Below are positions 21,290 through 31,165 of a DNA stretch of 64,000 bases, piece by piece. The notes below the pieces were generated by a model. It made no database searches, was not told where the DNA came from, and saw nothing but the letters and a program-made list of their open reading frames with translations. Numbering within the stretch: position 1 is the first letter of the stretch; each line of letters starts with the position of its first letter. Source of the DNA: Pascua guehoae. Lineage: Eukaryota > Basidiomycota > Tremellomycetes > Trichosporonales > Trichosporonaceae. The translations under genes were made by a program, and so were the position numbers. Where the stretch lies: the NCBI GenBank assembly GCA_001600415.1, contig BCJX01000007.1:372999-436998 (forward strand). Reading direction: 5' to 3'.

Positions 21290-22997
21290 CTACTTGCGCT
21301 TCGGGAGCTGTGCCTTCTGGAACCCCTGCCATGCCTTCCAGTAGTTTTGCTGGAGCTTGCCGCTCTCGCTGTGGTGGGTCAGTAACTGCAGACCTGTTCG
21401 TTGTTGGGGTGCTCGACGCCGACGGCTCGACACTCCCCTCGCGACTCACACAATGGCCCACTTTGTGGTGACAATCTGGTACGCCGACTCAAACATGAAT
21501 GCCATGCTTCCGACGCCGACCTTTTCAGGGACGAGCTTTGCGTTTGTGGCCTTTGCAAACGTCTCTGCGTCGGGCCCGTGTGCGGTATTCATGTTGTGGA
21601 GGGAGGCGCCGCCTGGCCTGAACCCCTCTGCCTTTGCGTCGTAGACGCCACAGATGTTGCCCATGAACTCGGACATGACGTTGCGGTGGAACCAGGGCGG
21701 GCGGAATGTGTTTTCCGCCACGAGCCAGCGGGGAGCAAAGACGACGAAATCCGCGACGGCGGTGCCGGGCGTGTCGCTGGGGCACGTGAGGACGGTGAAG
21801 ATGGAGGGGTCGGGGTGGTCGTACGAGATTGTGCCCATGGCGTTGAACTTTGCCAGGTCGTAGCGGTAGGGCACGTACGTGCCCGAGAAGGCGACAACGT
21901 CGTAGGGCGAGTGGTCCTGCTTGTGCTGGAACATGCGGCCGAGGAACTTGTTGACAATCGTCCACTGCGCGTCGGCCGTGGCCGGGTCGTCGTCGTAGGC
22001 GGCCACGGGGGTTTCAAAGTCCTTTGCATTCGCGAGGCCGTTGGACCCAATCGGGCCCAGCTCGGGCAGCTCAAAGTGGCCCTTGTACACTTCGAGAATG
22101 AACCCGCGCGTAGGCTGGCCCCGGCTCTCGCCCACCGTCGCCACGCTGAATTTCAGCCCACGCTGGATCACGCAGATGTGCAGCGGGGGAACGTGCAGCT
22201 TGCCAAACTCGGTCGTGATCAGCAGCTCGCCGTGGACGGGCACAAAGAGCATGTCGCCGTCCGAATTGTAAAACGCCTTCTTGTCCATGTCGCGCGCAAA
22301 GTTGTAAAAGTGAATGCCCAGCCCGTCCTTCACTTGCGTGTCCCCCGCCCCGCCCAGCGTCACGAGCCCGTCCACAAAGTCGACCTTCTCGGCGCCGTCA
22401 AACCCCAGAGGGTCCCACCGCAGCTGCTGCGGCGTCGGCTCGATTGACGGCGAAAAGTGGTGGAACGAGGATACCACGCGCTGGTTGCCCTCGTACGCCA
22501 CAAACGGCTCGTGCTGCACAGACGGTTGGAGCTGGGTAGAGTCAGTTTGAGTGCTCCCCACTTTGGGTATGTAGCCATCACCAAGACCACTAGCCACTGG
22601 ACCACTCGCTCGTCTCTCAGCCCGGCCTGTCTTCCACTAGACCACTCGCTCGTCTCTAAGTCGGACCTGCCTTCCACTTGACCCTCGGTCCTCATCTTGG
22701 CTGCACACGCCCACTCACACGGTACACCCACGACCGCTCATTCTTGGCACGCGGCGCCGTAAACGCCGTCCCGCTAATACACTCGGTGTACAGCCCCAGC
22801 GGGTGCTTTTGCGGGTTGTTGCCGAGCTTTGGCAAAGAGTCGGGGTACGCCTCGGACTCGAAGTGGTTGCCAAAGCCGTCTGGGACGTGTCAGCCACTAC
22901 AACACCATTTCGCACGTCACGCCATGGCACGGCGCAACTGACTCTGGTACTTGAGCGTCGTGGGGTCAAATTTTGTTCCGTTGGTCTTGGTCGTCAT
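21290..22997 (-). CDS. hmgA: Homogentisate 1,2-dioxygenase
   Basis: Fe(II) ring-cleaving enzyme that makes maleylacetoacetate from homogentisate. Exons 22997-22943, 22879-22719, 22531-21450 and 21368-21290 give 458 aa (family about 440-450). The N-terminus is [13 protein letters not shown], then [19 protein letters not shown]. The iron ligands are recognisable in [12 protein letters not shown] (His and Glu) and [12 protein letters not shown] (His). The C-terminus is [19 protein letters not shown] joined to [16 protein letters not shown]. Introns are 63, 187 and 81 nt. A TATATA lies 58-63 nt upstream of the ATG. It is the core of the catabolic cluster. Confidence 0.95.
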
Positions 22998-23768
22998 CGT
23001 GTGTGGGGGTTGGTTGGTGGCGAGTTGTGCTTGACACCAGGCTGGGTCGTTGCGTATATATCCCACTTGCATCCACCTGCACCTGCACTGCACTGGTGCT
23101 TTCAGCCTGTACGCGGCATTCGCGCAGCATCAACAACGTCACAGGCGCGTAGAGCCGATCGTTGGCATGTATCTTGGTTTAGCCACATCTTGCTTCCCCC
23201 GAACACGTGTGGCTCGTGGCGGTCCAGTCGGTCCGTCCCATTCTGTGTGCGTCCGCGCATGTCCGCGCCCGCGACTGGCTGGGCGACGGCGACAAAGGCT
23301 CCAGATCGAGCGAGTGGCGCCATGGACCTGGGGCGACGGGTAATGCAGCCGTTCGGGCGAGGGGAAACGCGTCGACAACGACGGCTGCCAGTTCGACGCT
23401 TGGACGCTTGGACCTGCCACGAGTGTGTGTCGTCTCGTGTTTCCACTTGGTTGCGCCCGAAACGCGTCTTGCACCTTGGACCTCCCGATCGGGAGCTCGG
23501 GAGGTTGGCCGCGGATATGCATATGCTAGTCATCCCGACTGACGTGCTGCGTGACCTCGGTCCTACTTGCGCCGAGCTCAGTCCTACTGGCCGAGCTCAG
23601 TCCTACTTGCGCCGAGCGCAGTCCTACTCGCGCGGGGTCTGTCTCATGGCCGACACGAATACATGCCTACAAACCTGTGGGGGCTTGGGACCACTCTATG
23701 ACACTCATTGGCAACACGCATCTTGTACATACACACCAGAGGACAAAGAAGGCTGGGCGAGGCTCAAC
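22998..23768. promoter_or_regulatory. Promoter of homogentisate dioxygenase gene / 3' flank of regulator
   Basis: 771 bp. It carries TATATA at 23055-23060 (about 58 nt upstream of the hmgA ATG) and the tandem palindromic repeat at 23556-23637 listed separately. No ORF is supported. Confidence 0.5.
23556..23637. promoter_or_regulatory. Four tandem ~20-bp repeats with a CGG-N11-CCG palindrome
   Basis: Units start at 23556, 23577, 23596 and 23617, with the common core CAGTCCTACTtGCGCCGAG. Unit 1 is CTCGG-N11-CCGAG, a perfect inverted repeat containing CGG-N11-CCG, the spacing bound by Gal4-type Zn2Cys6 dimers. Unit 3 has CAG-N11-CCG, and units 2 and 4 are degenerate. It lies between the Zn2Cys6 gene and the dioxygenase gene, about 560-640 bp upstream of the latter. 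Binding by the neighbouring regulator is inference. Confidence 0.5.
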
Positions 23769-26132
23769 TCAACTCGCGTTCGGGAAACACTGCTGCCAGA
23801 GCGAAATGTCGTCGCCTGCAGCCGGCATCGACGCCCAGAGCAGCATCCACGCGTCGAGGTCGAGGGGCATGACGCCCGACATTGCGTCTCCGTGGCCCTG
23901 GAACGGCGAGAGACTTTCAAGGGCGAGCGGATCGGTGCCCGTCCCCAAGCTGCCGTCTGCCAAGTCTGGTGTTGGGGGACGGGTCCTGGCGCTCACGGCG
24001 CTCAATTTTCGCAAAATCTCGACGTGCCGGCTCGCGCTGTGCCACTGTAGGGCGATCTTTTCGAGCCAGGCGATACACTGCTCGAGTCGGCGGTACGACT
24101 CTGCGCGGGCGGGCGAGAGTGTGAGGGCGAGGTGATGCTGATGTTGCTGCTGCTGATGATGATGCGCGGCCGTTGACGACTTTGCTGCGGGTGGATCTGG
24201 CCCGCGCGCCGCGAGGCCGCCATGGACGGTGCCGGCCTGGAAGAGGAGGTAGACCCACGACGAGGAAAACTTGCGTACGAGAAAGACGCGATTGTACGAT
24301 TCCATAATGGTGCAAATGGCCGTGGCAGCATTGCGCGACGCCTCGGCGCCGTTGGGCAGGCGGCACACATAGCTGCTATGCCCTGGGGGCTTGTACGAGG
24401 CTTCGCTCGTGTCGCCTCCGCCGACCTCGTTTTCTGGCGACGCCGGGTCGAGGTAAGGGACCTGTGGGCGGTGGAGCAGGAGCATGCATACATAGTACCA
24501 CGCACGCATGGTGAGGTGGTGCAGGCCGACATTGTCGTGGGCATTCTCGTCGTCGTCCGACCACTGCAGATGCGGCGCAAGGCTGGCGCGGAAACGGTGC
24601 AGCTCGGCGTCAATGTGGACGACCGCCTCGTCGTACCGCTCGACCTGGAGACCCTCCATGCGGGCGCGGCGAACGGGGGCGCGGTAAATGTGGTCGAGGA
24701 TGAGCTCGAGGATGGTCATGATGTCAATCATGCCGTTAAACGCCGACAGCGTGTGTGACTTTACGCCCCGCATCGTCTTGCGCACGTTTGGATGCAACAG
24801 CTGCTGCGCACCACCAGACAACCACAGCTCGAGCTCGTCGCGCTCCATCACCGACGGCCGCGGTGCGTCCAGGTCAGCCAGCCGGACCAACGGCGGGCGC
24901 TGCACGATTGCCGCGAGGATCTTGTCCAGGATAAAGCACGCCCACATGGTCCGGCTCCGCTCCTGGTCGTTGCAGTGGTCGTCTGACGTCGACGATGTCG
25001 ACGGCCCCGCGTCCGCCCACCTCATGCCGTTCGTATGCAAACCCAGGTCAAAGGCCATGCGGCTCGCGAGCCCCGACATTTGGTACGCGAGCGACTTGCG
25101 CCCACACCCGAGGTCGACGAGCGCCACCATGTGGATCGCCTGCACCGCTTGCAGCGTGGGGTGGTGGTCACGCGTCGTGAGGTTGCCGACGCGTTGTCGG
25201 ACACTCTCTGTGAGGAGGTCGCAGAGTGTATGCAACGGTTGCAGGGAGACTTTTTCGGTCGGAAGCAGGTGGTCCTGGTTATCGGCCAGGTACGAGTTGG
25301 CGGCCCCGATGGCCAGGACAGCGTCGAACAGCAACGGGCATTGTGTCTCGAGCGACAACAGGTTGGGCAGCGCAGGGAGGTAGATGATCGGCCAGTGCTG
25401 GTGGATAAACGTCTCGTAGACGAGTATCAAGTCGTCAATGGCCGCCGACGTCAGGCCAATCTGACGTGCATACGACGTGTTGATTGATAGCGCCGCCGGT
25501 AGGCTCGGTGTTGGTGATTGGGCAGCAGCCGTGCGCACCGACGATGGTGACAACAGGCGACCGTCACTGATTGGAAACTCGAGGTCCGTGTGCGAAATGT
25601 CAAATCCAGACAAGAGCGTGTCACTCAGTGACGTGTCGAGGCCGCCGCCACCTGCGCCGCCGCCGCCGCCTCCACCGCCCTGCTCGCTCGTCATCAGCGT
25701 GAACAGCTGTGGGACCGCAGACTGGGCGGGCGTCGCCATGTGACTCGGCTGCTGCGGGACCACGCCGCCTTCCGTGTTCGGAAAGCCGTCGGCACTCGCA
25801 GTCCTCCCGTCGGTCTTGGCCGTCACATTGCCGCCGCCGCTGCCGCTCGCAGCGGCATTGCCCGGCGATGAACCCTTGTTGCTGTCCGCGGTGCTGCTGC
25901 TGCTCGCCGCCTTTTGGTTTGCAAGCTTGCGGCTCTTGGCTTGCCATCCCCCGCGCGCAGGTGCGCCCTTTGGCGGGCCGCGTTTCTTGGACGCCGTGTA
26001 AAAGCACTCGCCGTTGAAGGTGCGGATGCAGTACGCGCACGGGTCGTTGCCATCGCACCTGATCTTCTTGATGGAGCAAGCGACACAGGCCTTTGAGGTG
26101 CGTTGCGGTTCTCTCCCTTCGGCAGGCGGCAT
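23769..26132 (-). CDS. Zn2Cys6 fungal transcription factor, cluster regulator candidate
   Basis: Single exon, 787 aa. The binuclear zinc cluster is at Cys16, 19, 26, 32, 35 and 43 (KACVACSIKKIRCDGNDPCAYC). A basic linker (KKRGPPKGAPARGG) and Ser/Gly/Ala-rich spacer with a Gly run follow. The fungal-specific TF middle-homology domain starts around residue 235 (FIHQHWPIIYLPALPNLLS; GLASRMAFDLGLHTNG; RSRTMWACFILDKILA). A His/Gln run lies near residue 660. It sits between hmgA and fahA and is divergent from the latter (1,036 bp), as hmgR-type regulators do in ascomycete homogentisate clusters. It probably controls these genes, but its ligand and DNA site are unknown. Confidence 0.9.
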   Translation of the reverse strand: MPPAEGREPQRTSKACVACSIKKIRCDGNDPCAYCIRTFNGECFYTASKKRGPPKGAPARGGWQAKSRKLANQKAASSSSTADSNKGSSPGNAAASGSGGGNVTAKTDGRTASADGFPNTEGGVVPQQPSHMATPAQSAVPQLFTLMTSEQGGGGGGGGAGGGGLDTSLSDTLLSGFDISHTDLEFPISDGRLLSPSSVRTAAAQSPTPSLPAALSINTSYARQIGLTSAAIDDLILVYETFIHQHWPIIYLPALPNLLSLETQCPLLFDAVLAIGAANSYLADNQDHLLPTEKVSLQPLHTLCDLLTESVRQRVGNLTTRDHHPTLQAVQAIHMVALVDLGCGRKSLAYQMSGLASRMAFDLGLHTNGMRWADAGPSTSSTSDDHCNDQERSRTMWACFILDKILAAIVQRPPLVRLADLDAPRPSVMERDELELWLSGGAQQLLHPNVRKTMRGVKSHTLSAFNGMIDIMTILELILDHIYRAPVRRARMEGLQVERYDEAVVHIDAELHRFRASLAPHLQWSDDDENAHDNVGLHHLTMRAWYYVCMLLLHRPQVPYLDPASPENEVGGGDTSEASYKPPGHSSYVCRLPNGAEASRNAATAICTIMESYNRVFLVRKFSSSWVYLLFQAGTVHGGLAARGPDPPAAKSSTAAHHHQQQQHQHHLALTLSPARAESYRRLEQCIAWLEKIALQWHSASRHVEILRKLSAVSARTRPPTPDLADGSLGTGTDPLALESLSPFQGHGDAMSGVMPLDLDAWMLLWASMPAAGDDISLWQQCFPNAS

Positions 26133-27168
26133 GTAGGTTGTGGGGTGGGGTGTGGGGTAAAGGTTGAGCGGTACGAGTAATGTGCCGAGACGAGTCGTCC
26201 TAGTCGAGAAGAGGTCAGTGTCAACACGGCGTGCGATCGATTCTTTTTTCCCAAATGCCGCCAGGAGTGGCCCAGTTGGTCACGACTTTGATATCGCCTT
26301 GTTTGGCCAACCCTCGTCTGTTCGTTTACCGACTCAGCGACCGGACCGCCGGCGACTTTGCAACACGGACCGCGACCGCATGCAAGACGCGGCTTCCAAA
26401 GGGCACTGCGAGAGCGCAGTCTGCAGCCTGGACGCCGCAAGGCAATGGGGTAGGTGAGGGGTGGGCGGTGGGAGAGTGGCCGAGGGAGAGAGAGTGGTTG
26501 GTCCCTGATGCCGAAATGGGGACAGACACAAGGCGCTGCTTCTACCCCACGGGGAGCGAGGGACATTCCACACAACTAACACAACCTGGTATGACTGGCT
26601 CTCCCACAGTACATGCTCGTCCTCTCATCCTTAGCCTCGATCCGGCATCCGAGAATTATCCCTACTGAACAGTCATGCCGTTCTAAGCCTAAAGGCCTGC
26701 GTCTGACTGCTTACGACTGCTGACGGGTCGACGGACTAGACTGGGATGTAACAAACCCGCTGGCCTCAGGCGAGAACCTAGATGTTATCAGCAAGCAAGT
26801 GACTACCGATGGCCTTGTGCCGATCGCCGCCCTTGCCCCATCTCACTTACCTCTGCAGTTTACCTTGGACGCCCCAACTGACAGTCGCTGCAGCGAGGCT
26901 GCACTCTTCACAGCAGCTCCCTGTGACTGCCCTGTAGTCGTGCCCTGTGGTGCAAAGTGCTCGTAAGCAGGTTATCAATCTTGGTTTATCCCCGAATCTT
27001 GGTTTCTCCAGATAAACAAATGTCATTGCAATCCGTATTATCGTCGTCGCCACCATCCACATGCTGCAACGATACCGTCGCGATCTCAACAATGTACAGC
27101 AGCCGTCTCATAAATACCTTGTTGGCAGCCTTGTGCACCGCCAACTCTTACCCCGACCACACCCCAAA
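26133..27168. promoter_or_regulatory. Divergent promoter region regulator / fumarylacetoacetase
   Basis: 1,036 bp between divergent starts. CATAAATA at 27109-27116 lies about 55-60 nt before the fahA ATG, similar to the TATATA spacing of hmgA. A CGG-N13-CCG occurs near 26179-26197. No gene is seen. Confidence 0.45.
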
Positions 27169-28630
27169 ATGACCGTCACCACAGCCCCCACCAAGTCGTT
27201 CATCCCGTACGCGGCCGACCACCCGTTCCCGATCCAAAACCTACCCTACGGTGTCTTTTCGACTGACGCGGCGCCGACCCAGCGTCCCGGTGTAGCCATT
27301 GGCGACGAGATTCTCGACCTCGACGCCCTGTCGCGCAGCAAGCACTTTGCCAACTCTCCTGTCCCCGCCGACGTCTTCCAGACTGTGAGTTGCGTCCCAC
27401 GTCCCACGGTAGCCAGGGCTGATATCCAGAACAACCTCGACAGGTTTGTCGCGCGCGACCCCGAAGACTGGGCGGCCTTCCGCGCCTTTCTCCAGCAGAC
27501 GCTCGCGGCCGACTCGCCCTTGAAGGACGCTGCGGATCGGGCCACGCTGTTTGTGCCCCGCACCGCCACGTCGACGCACATGCACATGCCCATCCGTATT
27601 GGCGACTACACCGACTTTTACGCCAGCTACGAGCACGCGTTCAACGCGGGCGTGCTCATCCGCGGGCCTGAGAATGCGCTGCAAAACAACTGGAAGCACA
27701 TTCCCGTCGGGTACCATGGCCGCGCGTCGTCGGTCGTCGTGAGCGGGACGCCCTTCCACCGTCCCGTGGGCCAGATTCTGAACAAGCCCACCGACAAGCA
27801 GCCGATTTGGGCGCCCTGCCGCCGCCTCGACTACGAGCTCGAGACGGGCTTTGTAAGTAACCCCCTGAACCGTGGGACACCGACAAGTATGGCCCGTCTC
27901 TGACGTCCCCAGATCTACGGCGGCAAGCCCACCAAGCTCGGGGAGCGCCTCACACCCACCCAAGCGCGGAAACACATCTTTGGCATGGTGCTCTTGAACG
28001 ACTGGTCGGCCCGCGATATCCAGACATGGGAGTACGTGCCCCTGGGTCCCTTCCTGAGCAAAAACTTTTGCTCCACCATCTCGCCGTGGGTCGTCTCGCC
28101 CGCGGCCCTCGAGCCGTTCAAGGTCAAGCAGTACGACCACGACCCAGAGCTCCTCCCGTACCTCGACGACCCCGAGGGCTTCAACTACGCCGTCGCGATC
28201 GACCTCGAGATCAAGGGTGCGTTTGCGTTTGTTCTTCTCCTTGTCCCGGTCGTCCTTCACCCCGCATATTCTAACCCACGCAGCACCCGAGTCGGGCGAG
28301 TACACCCACGTAGCCAAGTCGTCCATGCAGCACACATACTACACGTTTGCCCAGATGATCGCCCACCACTCGTCCACCGGCTGCCCCCTCAACCCCAGCG
28401 ATATGATGGGCTCGGGCACGCTCTCGGCGCCCAACGACGAGGGCCTCGGCAGTCTCCTCGAGCGCAGCAGGCTCGGACGCGAGCCTTTCGAGCTCAACAA
28501 GGACCGAAAGGACATGACGTGGCTGCGCGACGGCGACAGCGTGCGTATCTCGGCCACCGTCAAGGCGCCGGGCGGATACAGTATTGGGTTTGGCGAGTGT
28601 GAGGGCACTGTCCTCCCCGCGGTGCTTTAG
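27169..28630 (+). CDS. fahA: Fumarylacetoacetase
   Basis: Hydrolyses fumarylacetoacetate to fumarate and acetoacetate, ending tyrosine/homogentisate breakdown. Exons 27169-27384, 27430-27852, 27913-28216 and 28284-28630 give 429 aa. Signature blocks are IGDYTDFYASYEHAFNAG, HIPVGYHGRASSVVVSG, RLDYELETGF, GMVLLNDWSARDIQTWEYVPLGPFLSKNF and the C-terminal GSGTLS...GYSIGFGECEGTVLPA. Metal-ligand Asp/Glu residues are in DFYASYEH and the ELE and NDWSARD motifs. Intron 1 is only 45 nt, in frame and stop-free, so an unspliced product would carry 15 extra residues. Confidence 0.95.
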
Positions 28631-29218
28631 GTATCCTTTACATTGTACAGATTGTGTAGGTGCCTAGATCAGAGAATGTAGATGGGCTGCTAGTGGTATC
28701 TTCTGGATATCCACGGCACCCTCTTAGAGTTCAATCGCTGGCCGCATTGACGACCAAAGACGGCTGCTCTGTGAAGGAGCTGTGGACATTGTGGGGGACG
28801 CAGACATGGCACATGTACCCACACGTCGCAACATACAGCACACGTCCTCACCTATGAAATGTGCAGTTTTCCGATTCACGATTGCCTGATGGCGTCAAGC
28901 AAAAGTGGCACCGTGGCGGAACAAGTGGCACCGATAAGGTGAATATTCATGTTGGCAACGATGCCCTCAACGCCGAGGTGGCCGATGGTCCAAGTCAACG
29001 CCGGCTGATCCTGCCTCAACAACATCTCCCAAGTGATCCAAGCAGGCAAGGTACATGTTCTGAACAGAAACCTCGCCCAAATGTGGACAAGGCAAGGCAA
29101 GCCAAACGCATCATCATCAGGACTCACCATCCCTTCTCACCATCCCCCAGTGCCCTTCTGGGTAAAGCACCTGTTACACACCCCAAAAAGGAGCACGCGA
29201 GCGCACGCTTCTATCGCC
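28631..29218. other. Intergenic, no supported gene
   Basis: 588 bp, 3' flank of fahA and terminator side of the first tRNA-Tyr (CCAAAAAGG at about 29182). Nothing coding is seen. Confidence 0.45.
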
Positions 29219-29305
29219 TCTCTTGACTGTGAGTCGAACACAGGACCTGCGGATGAATGGGTAACCTATTACAGTCCGACGCTCTACCAACTGAGCTATC
29301 AAGAG
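29219..29305 (-). tRNA. tRNA-Tyr(GUA), 14-nt intron (copy 1)
   Basis: On the minus strand the acceptor CTCTTGA pairs perfectly with TCAAGAG. The D-arm is GCTC-AGTTGGTA-GAGC, the anticodon loop is CTGTAA with anticodon GTA, and a 14-nt intron follows position 37. The T-arm is CTGTG-TTCGACT-CACAG and the discriminator is A. The anticodon stem has one unpaired end (T27/C43). An oligo-T stretch (CCTTTTTGG) lies downstream. Confidence 0.92.
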
Positions 29306-29685
29306 CGCTGAGAGAGGATTGTGGAGGTCACGTGACGCTGTACACAAAGCGACGAAAGCAGCAACATCTATCACCTATCTCAACACTGCTCCATCCCCCA
29401 TCTTCACCTCTGTCCTCGTCCTTCTGCTCGCTCGAGTCAGCCATAACTTAATAATCGGGAGCAGCCTAGTCCGGCATGCACTGTTACTAAACCCCCCCCC
29501 CCCCCCCCCCCCCCCCCCGCCCCCCCGGACGGAGACGACACTCGGGACGTGTGACGACGCAACGCAGCCCCAGGACAACACCCTTAAGGACACCTTTACC
29601 GCCTCACCTTGTCTCAAGGACATGCACGAATAACAAAACGTGCACATTGACCTCTCACCCCCCAAAAAGGGAGCACGAGCTCGCT
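29306..29685. other. Spacer between tRNA-Tyr copies with poly-C run
   Basis: 380 bp with a C homopolymer of about 29 bases at 29490-29518 (G on the minus strand), then GCCCCCCC. The right end repeats the 3' flank of copy 1 (CCCCAAAAAGG-GAGCACG), which indicates segmental duplication. No gene. Confidence 0.6.
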
Positions 29686-29794
29686 TCTCTTGACTGTGAG
29701 TCGAACACAGGACCTGCGGATGAATGGAGGACTCGTACGAGTCCCAAGGGGAACCAATTACAGTCCGACGCTCTACCAACTGAGCTATCAAGAG
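29686..29794 (-). tRNA. tRNA-Tyr(GUA), 36-nt intron (copy 2)
   Basis: The mature part is the same as copy 1 and starts at 29794, but the intron is 36 nt. It contains the perfect 16-bp palindrome GGACTCGTACGAGTCC, able to form its own hairpin. The 3' flank (CCCAAAAAGGGAGCACGAG) resembles that of copy 1. Confidence 0.92.
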
Positions 29795-30960
29795 ATCCCT
29801 GGACGAGCCGGCGGCGCCTCGGGAGCTGCGGGCGCTGACGCCGACACCGAGAACATGGATGAAGATCGGCATGCGGGTGGAGACGCGGGGGGAGGGGGGG
29901 GGGGGGGGTGTTTCGACCTTGAGGAGCTGTAAATAGTACGCAATGTTGAAAGCGACTAGCTAACATCATTGAATGCTTGTTATACACGGTGTGCGTGGGA
30001 ATCCTACCGCCTTGCACGATACTTCTTCATTCCCATATCTGCCTTGTCAAGTCTCATGGTAGGGGATTATCCCACCCTGGTATCAACGGCTAACCGGGAT
30101 TGGTTGGATTGATTCGGAAGAGCGAGTCCAGGACAGCTACAGATGTGACGATTGCAGAAGTGCGCAGGCACTCTCAAGCCTCCGTTCATAGTAGTGCGCA
30201 GAACGTCTCATGATGTACAGTTGGGTGGCGCCCAGAGTTGAAGCGCGCCCAGCCAGTCTGTGGGTAGCTTGACAACTGGAACAACGGAAATGGCCAGAAA
30301 TGAAATAAAATAAAGAACAATAAATACGGTGGTGTGCCTATATAGCCGCTCTCCACACAGCGCACACCTTCTCGACGCGCCCTCTGCCCAATATGGTCTG
30401 GCTGGGATCTGCTGAGAGACTGGCGCTATCACTCATTTCGGGTTTTGGCTGGCCACAGTGCACATGACACCTCGCGGATGGCAATGGCACGGAAGTGAGT
30501 TTGCCGCAAAAAAAAAGGCGCAGAAGTGCCACACTGGAATGTGTGTCGGTCGTAACTGCTGGGATGTACCTGTGGGGAGTCCAACACATGTCTGCCAAGC
30601 CCACGTGTGTCCGGCGGAATCACCCTGCTTGGACTGTGCGGCGGCGCGGCGGACAATACGTGAGAATGGGTGAGTCGTGCGCCCACACTTCAGGGGAGGC
30701 TATCACGTGCTGCACGCTCCCCACTGCGACCCTGCCTCTGTTGCCAAGCACGAGATGCATACTGGTCAAGGACAGTGAACGGTGGGCGCAGTGAGTGAGA
30801 GAGCGGGTGACGGTGAGTAGATACCATGCAAGGCTCGTTATGCCCTTTGCCTCTAGGATGGCTTGAGAGTGGGTAGGCTGCCACAAACCACAGAGGTCGC
30901 TGGTGCTACACAGTCTTCAGTACAATACATCGCGTGGCTATGTCGCGTCCTGACACGCTC
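29795..30960. other. Intergenic, no supported gene
   Basis: 1.17 kb with a G-run at 29887-29908. No ORF has domain-like content. The left part could hold the tRNA-Tyr promoter and the right part the 3' UTR of the GRDP gene. Confidence 0.45.
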
Positions 30961-31006
30961 CTAGCAACCGCCACCACCACCACCACAACCGCCGCCCCCC
31001 CCTCCG

Positions 31007-31051
<45 letters not shown>

Positions 31052-31130
31052 ACATGCGCTGATTCCGCCGCCGCATACGCTCGTGCCAGAGGCACAACCA
31101 GCCGAGGCTCCCCCAGCGCACCCAGCTCCT

Positions 31131-31165
<35 letters not shown>

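Noticed and set aside
21401..22447. 348-codon plus-strand ORF opposite homogentisate dioxygenase
   Set aside because: Antisense shadow; the minus strand has iron ligands and the intact family blocks.
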